A DNA stretch of 64,000 nucleotides from Panopea generosa (GCA_029582155.1 CM055901.1:22593186-22657185); one strand, 5' to 3'. Counted from the stretch's first letter, positions 1 to 13,380 are shown. The notes: a model not told the origin generated them from the sequence alone. Made by a program: numbers and translations.

Positions 1-3000
1 TTTTTCGAACAAATAAAGAGACACAGGTGTTTTTTTCCGTTGACAGCACCAACACGTCACCATTCAGTTGTTGCATTGATCTCTGCATTGCATGAACTGC
101 TGAGTAATCGTCATCAACTTTTGTCCAGAGTTGTTTTATAGGTAGTTCTATTTTATACATTAAGCACTTCTTCTAGTGACTTTGACCTTGTACGTTATGG
201 ACGAATAATCCACACAAAGATAACGTTTTGCGTTAAGCCCTGTTTTCTTCATAACCTCAATTTATGATAAAGCTATATAGACGGAATTTTAATTCCATTG
301 ATATCTCTTGGATGTACTAGTATATACAGATGAACTGACCTGACGCGGGCTGTCGGATATTTAATCAGCGATCACTATAGGTTGGTTTGTCGCCATTTTC
401 CTTTAATAAACAAACTATGTCTAAGGAAAATTTCATAGTATTAACTTCGATAAAGAATGCTTCTTGGCCAGTTGGCGGTACGATATTCTCGCCAGGTCAA
501 TTACCTTTACGGTTGGGAGTATAGTTTTTATACAATAAGTTTCCTGGAAATGAAACATATAAACAGTTTCAATTCAAATAAATGTAGCGGTTTCATTTGG
601 TCATTTGTTGGTTGGCTGTGTTTTTTTTTCCATTTGTTTGCGTTTTAAGGTGAATATTTGGTCTAGCTGTAAGTGTTCAAATAGCTATAATAACAATAAA
701 ACTTCTCTAAAAAATTCTGTATTTAAATGTTCGTGTGTGTCTTATAGTTGTGTCTATCGCTGCAAGTTAACTGCAAATTATAGAATATTACATGAACCAT
801 ATTTAATGCATAAATCGCCTTTGTGCATAATTGCACACTTAAATCATACTCTCGTCTAACACTAAAAATTGTAAAATCTATCTTAGATTACCGTGAGAAT
901 TAATTTTGAATAGCGAAACATAATATATCTTTGCTGCATGGTTGTCGGTTAACAGGGTCGATATTGTGTTTTGGTACCAGATTTTTATAGTGCCAAAATG
1001 ACACGTAATAGCTGACATTTAAGCAAATTAGGTTTTCGTTTCAATTGAAACTGTCACAAAATATAATAACAGTCAAAGCTCACAGCGTTATTTCTCTTAG
1101 TTTCTTCCAAACGTGCCGCAATTTGATTGATGGCACGAATAATTGTAAATCGTAACGTGGAACTGAATAATGAACAACATATTACACTGTCCTTTCTATT
1201 AGTATTTGGCTCTTTAGAACTTAAGAACTTCAGGACTAATAAATCACTTCTATAAACATCAATTGATGAGAAATATATGTTGCTACACAAACCGATGATG
1301 TAATCAAATACTTGCATTCATTCTTATAATGAAATGATGGACAGACGACAAATTGATGTACGGGTATTTTTGGATTTGTGAATATCACTTGGATAAGTCT
1401 ATTGTCATCCATTTGGGAAATCCTTTTATGCTTATCTACGACTATAACTGGTTTACTGATAGCAGTAGTCGTGTTTTGTATGTAGATGGTCTATTTATTA
1501 CAAAATATAGAATGATATAGATAAAATAAATGTTAATGTGGATCATATAATAGACGTAACATATCGTATTTTAAGTTTCGTTTATTTAAAACATCGATGT
1601 AACTCGATATGAGGAAACAGCATGGAGAAAACTGATAAAATATTTGGTTTCAATCTTACTGATGACATATTACAGTTTGTATTATTGCATTTGTTTGTCG
1701 TGATGACTGTATCTTTTGAATGTATTGTTTATTGTTGGACAGTATGTCTTATAACATCGTCGGAGTCCCGCGGGTGTCAATTCCGATACTCTAAATCCAT
1801 CTCCCGTGGGAAAATACACTATATCTGCGTCGTTTTATTTTAACAGAACAGAACAAAATACAGCTAACATTAACGTCTTATCAAAACGATGTTTACACGA
1901 AACTATCGTTGCAAATGGATAACGTTCCCATCAAGAAATCGTGAAGGAACCAATCATAATTATGGTCGCATCGTGGCTTTGTAGAAACGACGCAAAACTA
2001 GTGTAATATCCCATAGATGATAAATGGAAAGAAACAGAATGGATCACACGTTGGTATCCGACGATGGTCTTATATTTACCTATATGTTGTTATTTTATTT
2101 CAAAAAATATAATTTACTAAATAACATTATGTTTTGTTTTTTAGTCGAGTGCAGATATAGTGTATATTTTGTCCCATTCTAAATCGTTATTTGAAAAAAA
2201 AGTGAACCTAGTTGTTGATTTGATTTCAAGTACAAATACAAATTTCACAGAATTTCATTTAAATATGTGAAAGTCAACTCAAGTGAACAGAAACATTTTT
2301 CTAGTTTTAGTAACATTCACCTTGACAGTGACTTAATTTCCCTCAAATCTCGTGCTTCTTTTTCATGTTTCGGAATTCATATACCAAATATCGCCAAACT
2401 ATCTAAAACGCATCTTAGGGAAATAAGGCGTATCTCTAGTTATAAAGTGGAATATATTTGTATATTCTAAGTTACAGTGACCTTGGCCCAATTTACCTAA
2501 AAACAAAGTCAAACACCTTTTTCATGTTTAAAACATATACACAATTTTCACAAACATAAACATTCTTATGAAAAAAATAAAATAATTACTAATTAAACCT
2601 TCCAAAAACTATGTTTTTCACCAGACATATTTGTTTTAGTAGTCGAAATATCATTTAGAGTGTCATTTATTGTTGTGTTGCTATTTTTTTTCAGATTTTA
2701 AAAAGAAATTTATAATTGTGGTATGCATGAGGCAAGTTAAATATATTCTAGAATTCATTTTTTTTTAAATTTTCATGAAGCTCACTAAATTCCTTAGAGG
2801 TATAGAAATCTTTTTTCTATAATCCTATAATCGTTAGATGGGTTTTATTCCTCTATCATGCCAGTTTAAACATGTGAGTTATTCCAAGTTATTTCTATGT
2901 CTATAAATTTTATATCGTTTTTATTTTATTAGACCAAGACACAAGAATGTGTTGGAGGAAGGTATCATTTTCAAACATGATCTTAATATTGTCCACCGTT

Positions 3001-3270
3001 AGCCTACTTTCAAAAATTAGTGTGCATCTACAGTTAAATTTTTTAGATAGTACAACTTTTTCCATAAACCCTTGTTTGATTTATCATATACTCAGTTTAT
3101 ACAGCTTGAATTCAATGATAACATTTTTAAACAACCAACTGGTAATCTTTTGTAAGTATGTTACGTTTTACTTTGTTGGGTTTTGCTTCCCCCCCAAAAA
3201 ATCAAATATATAAGAATTATTTGTTTTATTATTGATTTAATGGGTAAAACAATTTGTTCAAGCTAAGTGT
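1..3270. other. No supported feature
   Basis: AT-rich DNA with only short chance reading frames on both strands. I see no transmembrane exon that could be the missing 5' part of the GPCR. Confidence 0.5.
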
Positions 3271-3360
3271 TGTGTGCCTCCCAGTAAACAGTGGTTAGGT
3301 TAACAAATCGTCTGTTAGTCCTCGATGACATAAAATGACGCTAAATATTCATTCAATCAT
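3271..3360 (+). mobile_element. SINE 3' fragment, ATCA-tailed family
   Basis: Only the 3' part is present (AAACAGTGGTTAGGTTAAC, CGTCTGTTAGTCCTCGATGA, tail ATTCATTCAATCAT). Confidence 0.6.
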
Positions 3361-3534
3361 CCGCAAGATGATATTTGGAAATCTACAGGTTTATGCTTCT
3401 TGTTAAGGAAGTGTATGTTTTCTGGAACTATAGGTCTGTGTCTGCTTCAGTGTTTATACATACTTATTTATATATATATATATACTCAGGGATTTTGAAA
3501 ACGCACTACTCACATACAAGTAATTTTAGTGCAG

Positions 3535-4615
3535 AAAAATCATGTTATTTCAAGAAAGTTTATATACGTTAAGAGTGCAATCTCTGTTGCTGCCAGTCCC
3601 CATAGAATCCTCACTGCATCGCCACAAACGATATATATTTCTGAAATTGTTGAAAAATATGTTGATTGTTCTCTAACGTTAGATCTGCATTGCCTTAATG
3701 TAATTTACGGGTACTTAACAGATGGAATTCACGTGTATTTGTAATAAGATGTAATAAAATGTTCTGAATCTTCAAATGCATAAACACATGCACAATAGGG
3801 ATTATCTCTAACATAAACACAGGCACAATAGGGATTATCTCTAGCATACAAATCGGCGTTTAAATTACTGCAGTTATTTCCTAATCGAGTGTGTTGAATT
3901 GTTAGGTAACGTTCACCAAATAAAAATAATTGGAGGTTTAAAAAGATCTTTAGTTTGCATCTTAAAGATAGGACAGGTATAGGCTCTCGAATATTTATAC
4001 CACGTTCATTCCATAGCTTTAGTGATAAGAGAAAAACATACCTTGAGTATATTTCTGTGCGTCTAGTCAATGTAACAAAGTCAGAATAGTTTATTAGATT
4101 GTACGGATTTGACATGGATATGGTAAAAAGGAAAAGTTCTTCCAAATAACTTGGTAAATCTCGATTGTATTTTGCATATAAATACGAATTTAGTTTTTCC
4201 TCCTTTCTTTCAAAGAAACCCAACCAATTTTATTAAGTTATTTCTCAATTGAAACAGAACGTGTTAGGCCTATAATGATTATCGCGGTTTCCTATTGATT
4301 TATTTTCCAAAGTATCAGTTTCGTATTTAGTACAGCTATCTCAAATTATCGATGCGTATTCTAAGATAGGGAAAAGATAAGATATGTATATTTGGTTAAG
4401 GGATTTTACGTTTTAATTTGACTATCGTCATTCTCATCGAGCCGAGTACTTTGGATGATGAAGATACAATATTCGAAATTTGTTCATGCAAAGTATTGTC
4501 ACGACTAAGTGTTACTCCTAGATGTTTATGATGATCAACGAATGTTATTATCAAGCATAAATGGAAGAAGTCTACTGGCAAGTGAAAATATATGACTTCT
4601 GTTTACGATGGATTA
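3535..4615 (-). pseudogene. Non-LTR retrotransposon ORF2 remnant (RT C-terminal part)
   Basis: Read on the minus strand, 4581-4396 gives HHKHLGVTLSRD..., the segment after the RT catalytic core. After a frameshift, about 4400-4240 reads as the LEYAS-type motif (EYASIIWDSCTKYE), and 4223-3729 is an open 164-codon C-terminal part. That part has YNRDLPSYLEE, NDSEHFI-like ending (FEDSEHFI) and a CAC motif. The same family is present on the + strand at 6289. The RT core and 5' end are missing and frames are broken, so it is dead. A 33-bp tandem duplication repeats 11 residues (RDNPYCACVYV). Confidence 0.72.
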
Positions 4616-5084
4616 AAAGTGAATAGCTATTGCTTAGCCAAAAGATATATTTTCTACAAGTCTCCATTAAAAGTAGCTTCTGTATATACGTATAATTGAG
4701 GAACACATGAGAAACTTTAATATGTGACTATTGAGCATATAGAATATTACATAAAAACGTTGACTTTGACCCTAGTTGACCTTTATGATAATTGAAGGTA
4801 TGCGAGTTGGGCGGCACGCTAAAACTTTGCAATTCTATACTGCAGAACAGAGTTTACGAATCATTGCTGTTACAATGTTTTATACAATATAATATACAAA
4901 AATGAATCCCGATCATTGATATACCTCCGATCACGGTGAATGAAATGAACACCAAGAAGCGTGAGTTATCGTCTCCATTCATGGATACTGAACAAAATCC
5001 TGAAAAAAAACCCAACAAACATGCATGTAAATTAGACTCCTCCTATATATATCAGACATATTAAAAACACCATTAATTAAAACC

Positions 5085-5706
5085 AAGCATGTTCATCTTG
5101 CCGATAGAGACATCAAGAGAATCGCCATCATAGTCAAAGAAACTCTTACATGCCAGGTGGAAACACTTGTTCAGTCAATTGTAGAAGGTATTACACTTTT
5201 ATAAATAAGATGAACAAAAAAATATCTCAGTTTGAAATCGATAACGCAAACTGTAAGCTTAAGTCAAGCGATTAAATGGCAGGACTGTAAAGCTTGAAAA
5301 CTCATCGAATGAAGCCAAACAGTACAGTAAGCACAACTGCATACGCATCGTTGGCCTTCCCGAAACACACGAAGAGGGCACAGATAACCTTGTCATCGAA
5401 TTAGCCAAAGTTTGTGATTCCTGAATTTCGATTTCGGAAATTGACAGGTCATATCGTGTCGACTAGCCAGTTTACGGCAGACCAAGGGCCATCATTGTAA
5501 ACTTTACTACTTACCGAGCTCGTGACATTTTCTGCGGTAGGCAACAAGCGATTTCATCATGTTTTATTAATGGGGACTCACTGTTGAATGTTTCACAAAG
5601 CCAGGGAGCTTCGTAGAGATAAGTTTATCTCGCAGGTATGAACATCAGATAGCAGAGTCTTCATCAAGGACAAGAACAGGTCTCTCTCCATATCAACAAA
5701 AATTTT
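5085..5706 (+). pseudogene. Non-LTR retrotransposon ORF1 fragment
   Basis: In shifting + frames one reads ADRDIKRIAIIVKETL, then YSKHNCIRIVGLPETHEE, then EIDRSYRVD, RPRAIIVNFTTYRARD and finally SDSRVFIKDKNRSLS. This order is that of the RNA-binding ORF1 protein of L1/CR1/Jockey-like elements (coiled-coil end, RIxGLPE, DRxHRxG, RARD). In-frame stops and frame changes make it a relic. It lies on the same strand about 600 bp before the RT remnant at 6289, so both may be one internally deleted element. Confidence 0.6.
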
Positions 5707-6288
5707 CCTAAATGCCACGCTATATTTGCTGGTTAGTATAGTTTTAGTATTGAACCGTGCACATTTTTTTTTTATTATCTTATAGAGTCTTATACATGAT
5801 GAACTATTCTAATAATAGTGATGTTGTCCTTATGCGTACTTTAACAACAGGTAGACCATAGAGAAATGCTATCATCATGTGGTGTGCCGAGCTCAATCAA
5901 ATGAACTGTTGACAAAACAGAATAGTTGATAACTAAACATTAATATCAAATAATATTCTGTATAAAACTGTTAATTGATTTTTCAATTATCTTTTAGCTT
6001 AGATAGGTATTTATGCGCATATTGGCTCTCATATTGTATCATGGTGATAACGTTTTGCGTTGCTGTGATACGAATATTTGACATACTGTAAGTCCGGTGC
6101 TCTATTGTGAAACTACGTCATTGTATATATAGTTAGACTCGTCCAATACAGGTAACACTTTAATATTAAATCTTTTGTATTGTATAATTTATTTAACAGA
6201 TAAATGTGCTGTCTTTTAAGCATATTTTTATCTCGTTTTTTGCAGACGATACACGCTTGCATCTTACCAGATTTATAAGGTATTCCTA

Positions 6289-7640
6289 ATGACGATCTTA
6301 TTGTCATATCGCAGTGGTCCAAGCAGTAGTTTAACTTTTGATTATATCCCAGTTAATCATCACAAACATTTAGGCATAAGTTTTAGTCATAATGCAAAAT
6401 GGCACCATCATATAGATAACATTGTAAATTCGGCTTGTAAAATTTGGGGTATGACGCGTAAAATTAAATTCCTGTTAAAAAAAAAGTCTCTCAACCAAAT
6501 ATATATTTCATTTCTCAGACCCACTCTTGAGTATGCATCAGTTGTTTGGGATGGTTGCACTCATTACGAAAATGATAAATTGGAGAAAGTACAAAATGAA
6601 GCAGCCCGTTTTGTTACAAGATTAACTCATTCTGTGCCTATGTAAAAACTGTATACTGAAATGGGATGGCTGTCTTTGTCAGAGGGAAGATAATATCCAA
6701 AATTTATTACGGAATTTTAAATAAAATGGCTTATTACCGGACTATCTTAATAATTTATTTCCTGAAACATTAGGTGTTAATATACCTTGTTACCTTAGAG
6801 TTCCAAATATGAAAATACAATTATATGCAAATTCATTTATTCCCTCGTGTATTTCTGACTGGAACATTCTTTTGCAACACATACGTTGCTCAAAATCATG
6901 AATGTCTTTTAAACGTACTTTTGTCAATAGTTTCATTAACGTACAGCCATTGCCTCAGTATTATCTTACTGAAAAATAGAATGTTATCATTAATACACGC
7001 ACGTATTTGAAATGGGAGTAGTAATTGAGCTTTTGGTACATTTACAAATATACTTACAACAGATTCTAGATGCCCGGGTTGTGGTTACGAAAATAAAGAC
7101 GTCGAACATTATTTATTGAAATTGACTGAAACCCAAACGAAAGAATCCGACCAGATTTGTTTCGACCAAAATTCGATTTCATCCTCTCAGTCATTATACA
7201 TTACTGCTCAGTAAAGAAACTTATAATAATGATGAACATTCATTTATATTGACATATTTGCACTCAACACTCAAACACTCAACCACTCAAAACGATTCAA
7301 TACTAATTAACTGTACATTATATGTGCATTAAAAGTCGACCTAATTACGAGTCTTCAAATTATGAGGTATATTTAGATTATCCTATTATAAGTCTATACA
7401 ACCTTTATTTCAAAATTCCTTTTGCTTTCTTTCTTATTCCTTCATCTCTATAGTATTTGTATGACAGCTAAATCAAATTGTTGTATTTATGGTATGTTTT
7501 TATTTGCAATTTCATTTTAAGTATTTGTAATTTATTTTGTGAAGAGAAGGGCCGTAACTATGGTGGTAGAACGTGTGTCCTAACTCTTTTGTTTATATAT
7601 ATGTTATAAAATCAATAAAATATGTTTAAACTTAACTATT
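6289..7640 (+). pseudogene. Non-LTR retrotransposon ORF2 3' remnant and 3' UTR
   Basis: 6289-6645 encodes HHKHLGISFSHNAKW, then LNQIYISFLRPTLEYASVVW and EKVQNEAARFVT, the thumb-side part of a Jockey/CR1-type reverse transcriptase. Broken frames continue with GWLSLSE, LLPDYLNN, YANSFIPSCISDWN and a terminal CPGCGYENKDVEHYL zinc-like motif near 7070. A 3' UTR-like AT-rich tail ends near AATAAA at about 7615. Catalytic RT motifs are absent, so it is 5' truncated and inactive. It is related to the minus-strand copy at 3535-4615. Confidence 0.75.
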
Positions 7641-7659
7641 ATAGATTATTGAAACATAT

Positions 7660-8880
7660 TTCTTTTACGTGTTGTTTCATGTTATTTACCTTGTTTCTTA
7701 AATGTTTAAAAACTGTTTTCGCCCATCGCTCATGAGATCTTGTCTAATTTCGGAGTTGTACCATGGCTTGTCTCTTGGACGAATTGTTACAAGATTTATT
7801 GCAATACATCTACATCATTTTACTTAGTCAAAAAAATTAGAATTAAATATTTTGTAAAAACATATAGAGATCCAGCAAGTACAAATGTCCAGTCTGCAAT
7901 GGTAATTAAGTTAGTGAATATTTTAAACGCTTATAGTTCCAAACTGTTCTTTTATATGGTATGTTAAAATATATATACATATATATCACTTTTAATAAAT
8001 GCATATGTACCAAATTTAAATACATATGCACATATTAATGCATATACAGGTAAGAAAAGAAACATATATCACTTAATAATTAATTGAAACTATTTGTCAA
8101 ATGTCAAATTAAATACTTCTGATGGATCAATTTATCAGATATTTACAACGTATGGTATAAACGTTAATTAACTATAGCCTTGGTATGCACACCTCATTAT
8201 TTACAGAAGTCACTTCTGCAACCAGGTCTAATTGGTTTTGTACTTTATTTGTAACGGAACACATACTGTCCATATAAAGGTTGCTGTGGTGTTGAACCGT
8301 CAGATACAAGACATCTAAATCAAGATTACAAATGACCTACGTTGGTAAATGTTCCGGTTTTCTATATTTTTTTCTAAATGTTGTCTTCCACTTAAAGTAA
8401 TCAGGTTAAAATGCTATTATTGATTACTAGGCCTCTATCTTAACTATTCCACGAAGCCAAGTTTATCTGCTTAAGGGAAAATAAACATTAATATCACTCC
8501 GTGTTGTGAGTGTGTGTTTTTCTTTTTACTTTTTATACATTTTCGTGGTTGCAACCTCAAAATACGTATTGATTCAAGTTCTTTAAACAGTTGTTTTAGA
8601 GTAACAAACGAAATAATAATTAGTTTCATTGAATTAAAGATTAAAAAGATTAAAGGTTGTGTAAAATTGTTAAAAATGGAAACTTTGACTTTCAAATAAA
8701 AATAAGACATTATCGATATAACATTTTAGCATTGTTCTCATTTAACCTACATCAGTCGAGGCGTTAGACTGTCAAATGATATTTCCTGAATGGCTCATAA
8801 AGTAACTTAAAGAACTGAATGTTTCATTTAAAAACCATTCAAATGATATTAGCTTGTGTAATAAAATAGTGCATTTTTCA
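7660..8880. other. No supported feature
   Basis: AT-rich sequence with short chance frames. A few ATGCATATG-like stretches near 7980-8050 form no clear array. Confidence 0.5.
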
Positions 8881-8885
8881 GTTTT

Positions 8886-9144
8886 CTTTCTATCAATCCA
8901 GGAGCCTTGAGTTCGGTTCCCCGCCCGGCAACAGTCTCCATGATGACTGATCAAGCACATTCATCTCAGTATCATTTGTCTCTCACCGATGATTCATCTG
9001 GATCAGTTATCATTTATGTGCGTTGATGGGTGTGCTCGAGTACTGGTTAATCTTCCAGGATCCCAGGAATGCGTGGTTAAGTTAACTGATCTTTTGTTAG
9101 CCTTCGATGTAAAATACGCGAAATATTCAATCAATCAATCAATG
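8886..9144 (+). mobile_element. tRNA-derived SINE, ATCA-tailed family
   Basis: Begins inside a tRNA-like head (TATCAATCCAGGAGCCTTGA, B-box GAGTTCGGTTCC), then a body with TGTGCTCGAGTACTG and AACTGATCTTTTGTTAGCCT. It ends in ATTCAATCAATCAATCAATG. The A-box end is truncated. A 62-codon minus frame and an 81-codon + frame here are shadows. Confidence 0.75.
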
Positions 9145-10009
9145 AGTTATCAATTTGTTCACTGTTGTAAACAAGATATTTGGTTATTTCATTTTTATGA
9201 ACTATTTACTAGTGTATACATACAGCTTACGTAAGAATATAGCATTACAGTGTTATATTAACGTATATTGAATATGGGGTTTCTTTTTTATATAAATAAC
9301 ATAACGTTTACTGTGTTCGCTGCTATATACATTAAATGCATTTGACATAATATTATAAACATAACGGCCATATTATTACCACTGCCATTTTTGTATAGCA
9401 AGACAAATCAGTAGTTTGGTAAAATCATTTAAAGAAAGATACCGTTATTACATATTGATTACCATTTTTCTAAATTCTACTATTATAGCTCTCTTCTAAT
9501 TTGCAAACAAAAAACTGGTTTATCATTTCTTCCACATTAGATGTCCCGACATTAATGACGACGTGTTTTCCGGATATATGAATATTTTAGAGTCTTCCCA
9601 CGCATGCATATCAGTTTTAAGAAATGTTTTCTTCGTTTGCTAAAATCATGTTATATATCTGATAGTTAGATAAAATAACATTCTCTGTACAATAAATTTG
9701 AAACTTGTTAAAGTAAAACACAGTTTTTATTTTGTATACGTAACCATTTTATTATTATTCAGGATTATTTATGTCGTTAAACATTGTTTATATAATTATA
9801 TAATAACATTAAAGACACGAGCAATATATTGTACAGAAAATACAACAATACAATTTTGTTATAACACTTTACTTGTTTTGAATATATGTTACATATGACT
9901 GTTATGGAAAGGAAATAAAGTAGATTAATATCTCATTCCGGTCGAATGCTTTAATTAAATGAAAACACGTGTTCGAATTTGTAATATTTGCCTATAGTGT
10001 AGCTAATCC
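9145..10009. other. No supported feature
   Basis: AT-rich, no repeat or coding signal seen. Confidence 0.5.
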
Positions 10010-10436
10010 CATGATATCTACCACCATGATATCTACCACCACATGATATCTACCACCATGATATCTACCACCACATGATATCGACCACCATGATATCTAC
10101 CACCACATGATATCTACCATCATGATATCTACCACCACATGATATCTACCACCATGATATCTACCACCACATGATATCTACCACAATGATATCTACCACC
10201 ACATGATATCTACCACCATGATATATACCACCACATGATATCTACCACCACATGATATCTACCACCATGATATCTACCACCACATGATATCTACCACCAT
10301 GATATCTACCACCACATGATATCTACCACCATGATATCTACCACCACATGATATCTACCACCACATGATATCTACCACCATGATATCTACCACCACATGA
10401 TATCTACCACCATGATATCTACTACCATGATATCTA
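10010..10436. repeat. GATATCTACCAC minisatellite
   Basis: Alternating 15- and 17-base units, CATGATATCTACCAC with or without CA, repeat about 26 times with few changes. Every intact unit contains GATATC. Confidence 0.95.
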
Positions 10437-11104
10437 CCGAAACAGGTATATAAACCCCCAATGAAAAAAAAGGGAATTATATGCTTGTCCCGCAATTTAT
10501 AGCTTTCTTAACTGTCCCGTCAATTAAACTTTCAGTTGACTCAACTGACCAATCAACGTGTTCCAAAAATTGCTATTTAACAGACCCAATCGGCAAAGCT
10601 TGGTTCGTTCTACAGACTAATTTCCTTTATAAATGCCATCTTTGAAAAGATGTACATTTCTTAGTTGCAACCTAATTGCAATTTTTCTTCGAGCGTTTTC
10701 TTACACCAACGTCAAATCGACATTTCAAGGTATCAAATATTGAATACTCAATCCAGTTCTTCCAATCCTTCAAAGATAATAGTAGTCTGAATTTATTTAT
10801 CTTATCTCTTTTTTAAAGATTTGCCGATTGACCGTATAAAACAATGTTTACCGTAATATTTGCCTTAAATAATATAATTTATTTTAAGTCATAATTGAAG
10901 CAGTTCAAAAAAATATTCTTGAGGGTCCCTTGTTGCCAAATATTACGAATTGAATTTCTTGTTTATTTTTAATGTGATATTCGCAATTGGTACGACAGCG
11001 GTATCGTAATTTCTGTCTGACAGGCAAACGAATATATTAGTTATTAAAATTTGTTTACGACATTAGTAGACTGATTATAAGTATATTTCATAGGTTTGAG
11101 ATAT

Positions 11105-11365
11105 GACTGGAAAAATCCGTCCCGATAGCTGTTTTGGCTGTAACGAGACTCTGACCCTAAACAGTTAGATGGCGTTTTCTATTCCTACCGAAAAACCAAT
11201 GAAAGACATTTTGTCATGTTTGTGATTGTTTATAGTAGCGCAAGGATACCGTAGTGTTTATGATTGGAAAAGCCATAGCGCGAGACATCTGTCGTATCGA
11301 GAGGATTTTATTAATAGCGTTACGTCATAGCGCGTGGAGGGTAGACTACGCGCAAGCATGGGGTG
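11105..11365 (+). repeat. CATAGCGCGAG repeat family, copy 1
   Basis: Related to 12365-12665 in the same orientation. Shared parts include AACTGTTTTGACGGTAACGA-like, AAGGATACCGTAGTGTTTAT and repeated CATAGCGCG blocks near 11272 and 11326. No coding potential seen. Confidence 0.6.
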
Positions 11366-12262
11366 AAGGAAAATTATGTATTTTGAATTTTCATAGCCTA
11401 AGTGTTATTTCAAGGAACTTTCTTGTTGGGAATATATATAAAATGCCAATTACACAAAATGGCAAGAAATGTAACATGTATTTATCCCGACTACGATACT
11501 TCAAAATCGTCATAATAAAAAAAAAACAATCCAGAAAATTGATACTGTAATGAGATGAATATGTATATAGCAGACCCATATATTAATTTTCTAATGACAC
11601 ATTTCATATGTGAAAATCAAACGTTTATCGGAGATATATTCTGGGCTGCGTTCAATAAACGTGCCTGCCTGGTACCTTAAAACTATCTGCATGACAGTTT
11701 GATACTGAGACAGTGGAAAAGGAATTATTTGATACTACTCGTATTAGGAACTATTGTCCTTTTCTGAAAGCCGCCGTGTCCTATCTTCAGTCGTTAATTA
11801 GTGTGTATAATATTCAGATGGCGTCCCATTTGCAACCATGCTTTTTCAATTATAGGGAATCATTATAGGTTATATTAATTGGCATGCGCATATGACAGTG
11901 TTATTTTTACTATAAAAAAACACCTTTACAATGATTTCGTTATATTTCCATCTATTTTTTATTTGTAAGGTAACTGAAATCTTTTTTTCATCTTGTTTTA
12001 TGTTAACAAGTGATTTCTAAGAAAGGCGTTCATCAAGTTTTGACCTTAAATAACCTAGTTTGATTACAACCAGGCCATGTTAATGTAAGTTAATGGGCGA
12101 TTTATTCCTTCACTAAATGCATTTAAATCATGTACCTAAGTAACATATTCTTGGTGTTAGAAGCCGGTTATTGTTTCGTGTACACAGATGCACGTACCAT
12201 ATATATTCGATAGCTGAACTGCTGAAAAGATCGCCACACATCTTGTGGGGTGGATGTGTGTG

Positions 12263-12289
12263 TGTGTGGGGGGGGGGGGGGGGGGGGAT
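12263..12289. repeat. GT and poly-G tract
   Basis: A GT run passes into a G-run of about 20 bases. A second poly-G run lies at 56441-56463. Confidence 0.9.
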
Positions 12290-12364
12290 ACTTTTCAGTG
12301 AATCACAATCTGATTCTTAAAGCCGAGGGCAGAGTAAAATCATCTTTCATGGATTTGAAGTGCA

Positions 12365-12665
12365 GATGGAAAATTCAGTTCGAAGGAATAACTGTTTTGA
12401 CGGTAACGAAGCTCTGCCGAGAGACAGTATTTTCAACCCGAACCGAAAACCACATGAAATATACTTTTTTGTATACAACCCTTACTGGGTCATTTTTATC
12501 AAAGTAGTACAAGGATACCATAATGTTTATGAATGAATACATCATAGCGCGAGGAATTTGACATAGCGCGAGGATTTTTTGAATGACGTTGTACACCATA
12601 GCGCGAGGAGTTTATGAATGGCGTAACGTCATAGCGCAAGAAAGATAGGATGAGAGTGTGCAGGG
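12365..12665 (+). repeat. CATAGCGCGAG repeat family, copy 2
   Basis: Second copy about 1.25 kb from the first. It carries CATAGCGCGAGGA or a close variant four times (about 12543, 12564, 12598, 12630), each followed by TTT-GAATG. This is a local direct-repeat structure absent from the flanks. Confidence 0.6.
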
Positions 12666-12902
12666 AGTATAGGATAAAAAATTCCGTACCCGGTAAAACA
12701 CTTTGAAATCTGTGTCTGGAATGCAAGATTTAATTTAGCTTTTTATCGCCATGTGTGTGTGTGTGTGTTAATAATTAAGGTTTTTGGAAATGTTATCGTT
12801 TGGTGGTAAAAATAGAGCAAAATTTGTTTTTTTAGCTCACTGTATTTGTAGTAATCTAACCGAACAGCATAGAGTTGCCTACCCTCATACAGTAATTGTT
12901 AG

Positions 12903-13074
12903 TTTAAACTTATTTATTTTACTTCGAATGGGAAACAATAATTCTTACAACTTAATCAAATCACGCTCAACATCATCCTGGATGACAAGGACACCACACA
13001 TAGCCGCGGCGGAGGACGAAACTCACGACCCTCTGATCATGTGTTCGGTGTTCTACCACTGGACCACGCGCTCC
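12903..13074 (-). mobile_element. tRNA-derived SINE, second family
   Basis: The reverse complement starts GGAGCGCGTGGTCCAGTGGT (A-box), has a degenerate B-box, TATGTGTGGTGTCCTTG and the 3' part TTCGAAGTAAAATAAATAAG. Same family as 51431-51638. The TTCGAGCAAGGCAC core is deleted here. Confidence 0.75.
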
Positions 13075-13106
13075 ATAGTTAGTGCTTTTCTAGTACGGTA
13101 GATTAA

Positions 13107-13380
13107 TGAATGTGTGGTTTCTTGACGGTGCATGATTTATGTTGTTCAAGATCGGAACAATATTGAATGTGTGGTTCGATGACGGTGCATGATTTATGTT
13201 GTTCTAGGGCGGTACATAAATGAATGTGTGATTCGATGACGTTGCATGATTTATGTTGTTCTAGGGCGGTACATAAATGAATGTGTGATTCCGCGATGGT
13301 ACTTGATTTCAATGTTGTTCCTGGATGGTACATAAATGAATGTGCGGTTCTAAGACGGTACATGATGTTGCAGAAGGGCA
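13107..13380. repeat. 57-bp minisatellite
   Basis: Units begin TGAATGTGTGGTT at 13107 and 13164 and continue at about 57-bp spacing for nearly five copies, the last ones diverged. The multiple-of-three period gives an apparent minus-strand open frame (HIHLCTALEQHKS repeated), which I do not take as a gene. Confidence 0.85.

Noticed and set aside
2947-3213. Hydrophobic 88-codon frame as the missing TM1-TM3 exon
   Set aside because: No GN, LAxxD or DRY-type motif, and no suitable phase 2 donor at its end.
10010-10436. CRISPR-like array
   Set aside because: No unique spacers; units are simple head-to-tail minisatellite repeats in a eukaryotic genome.
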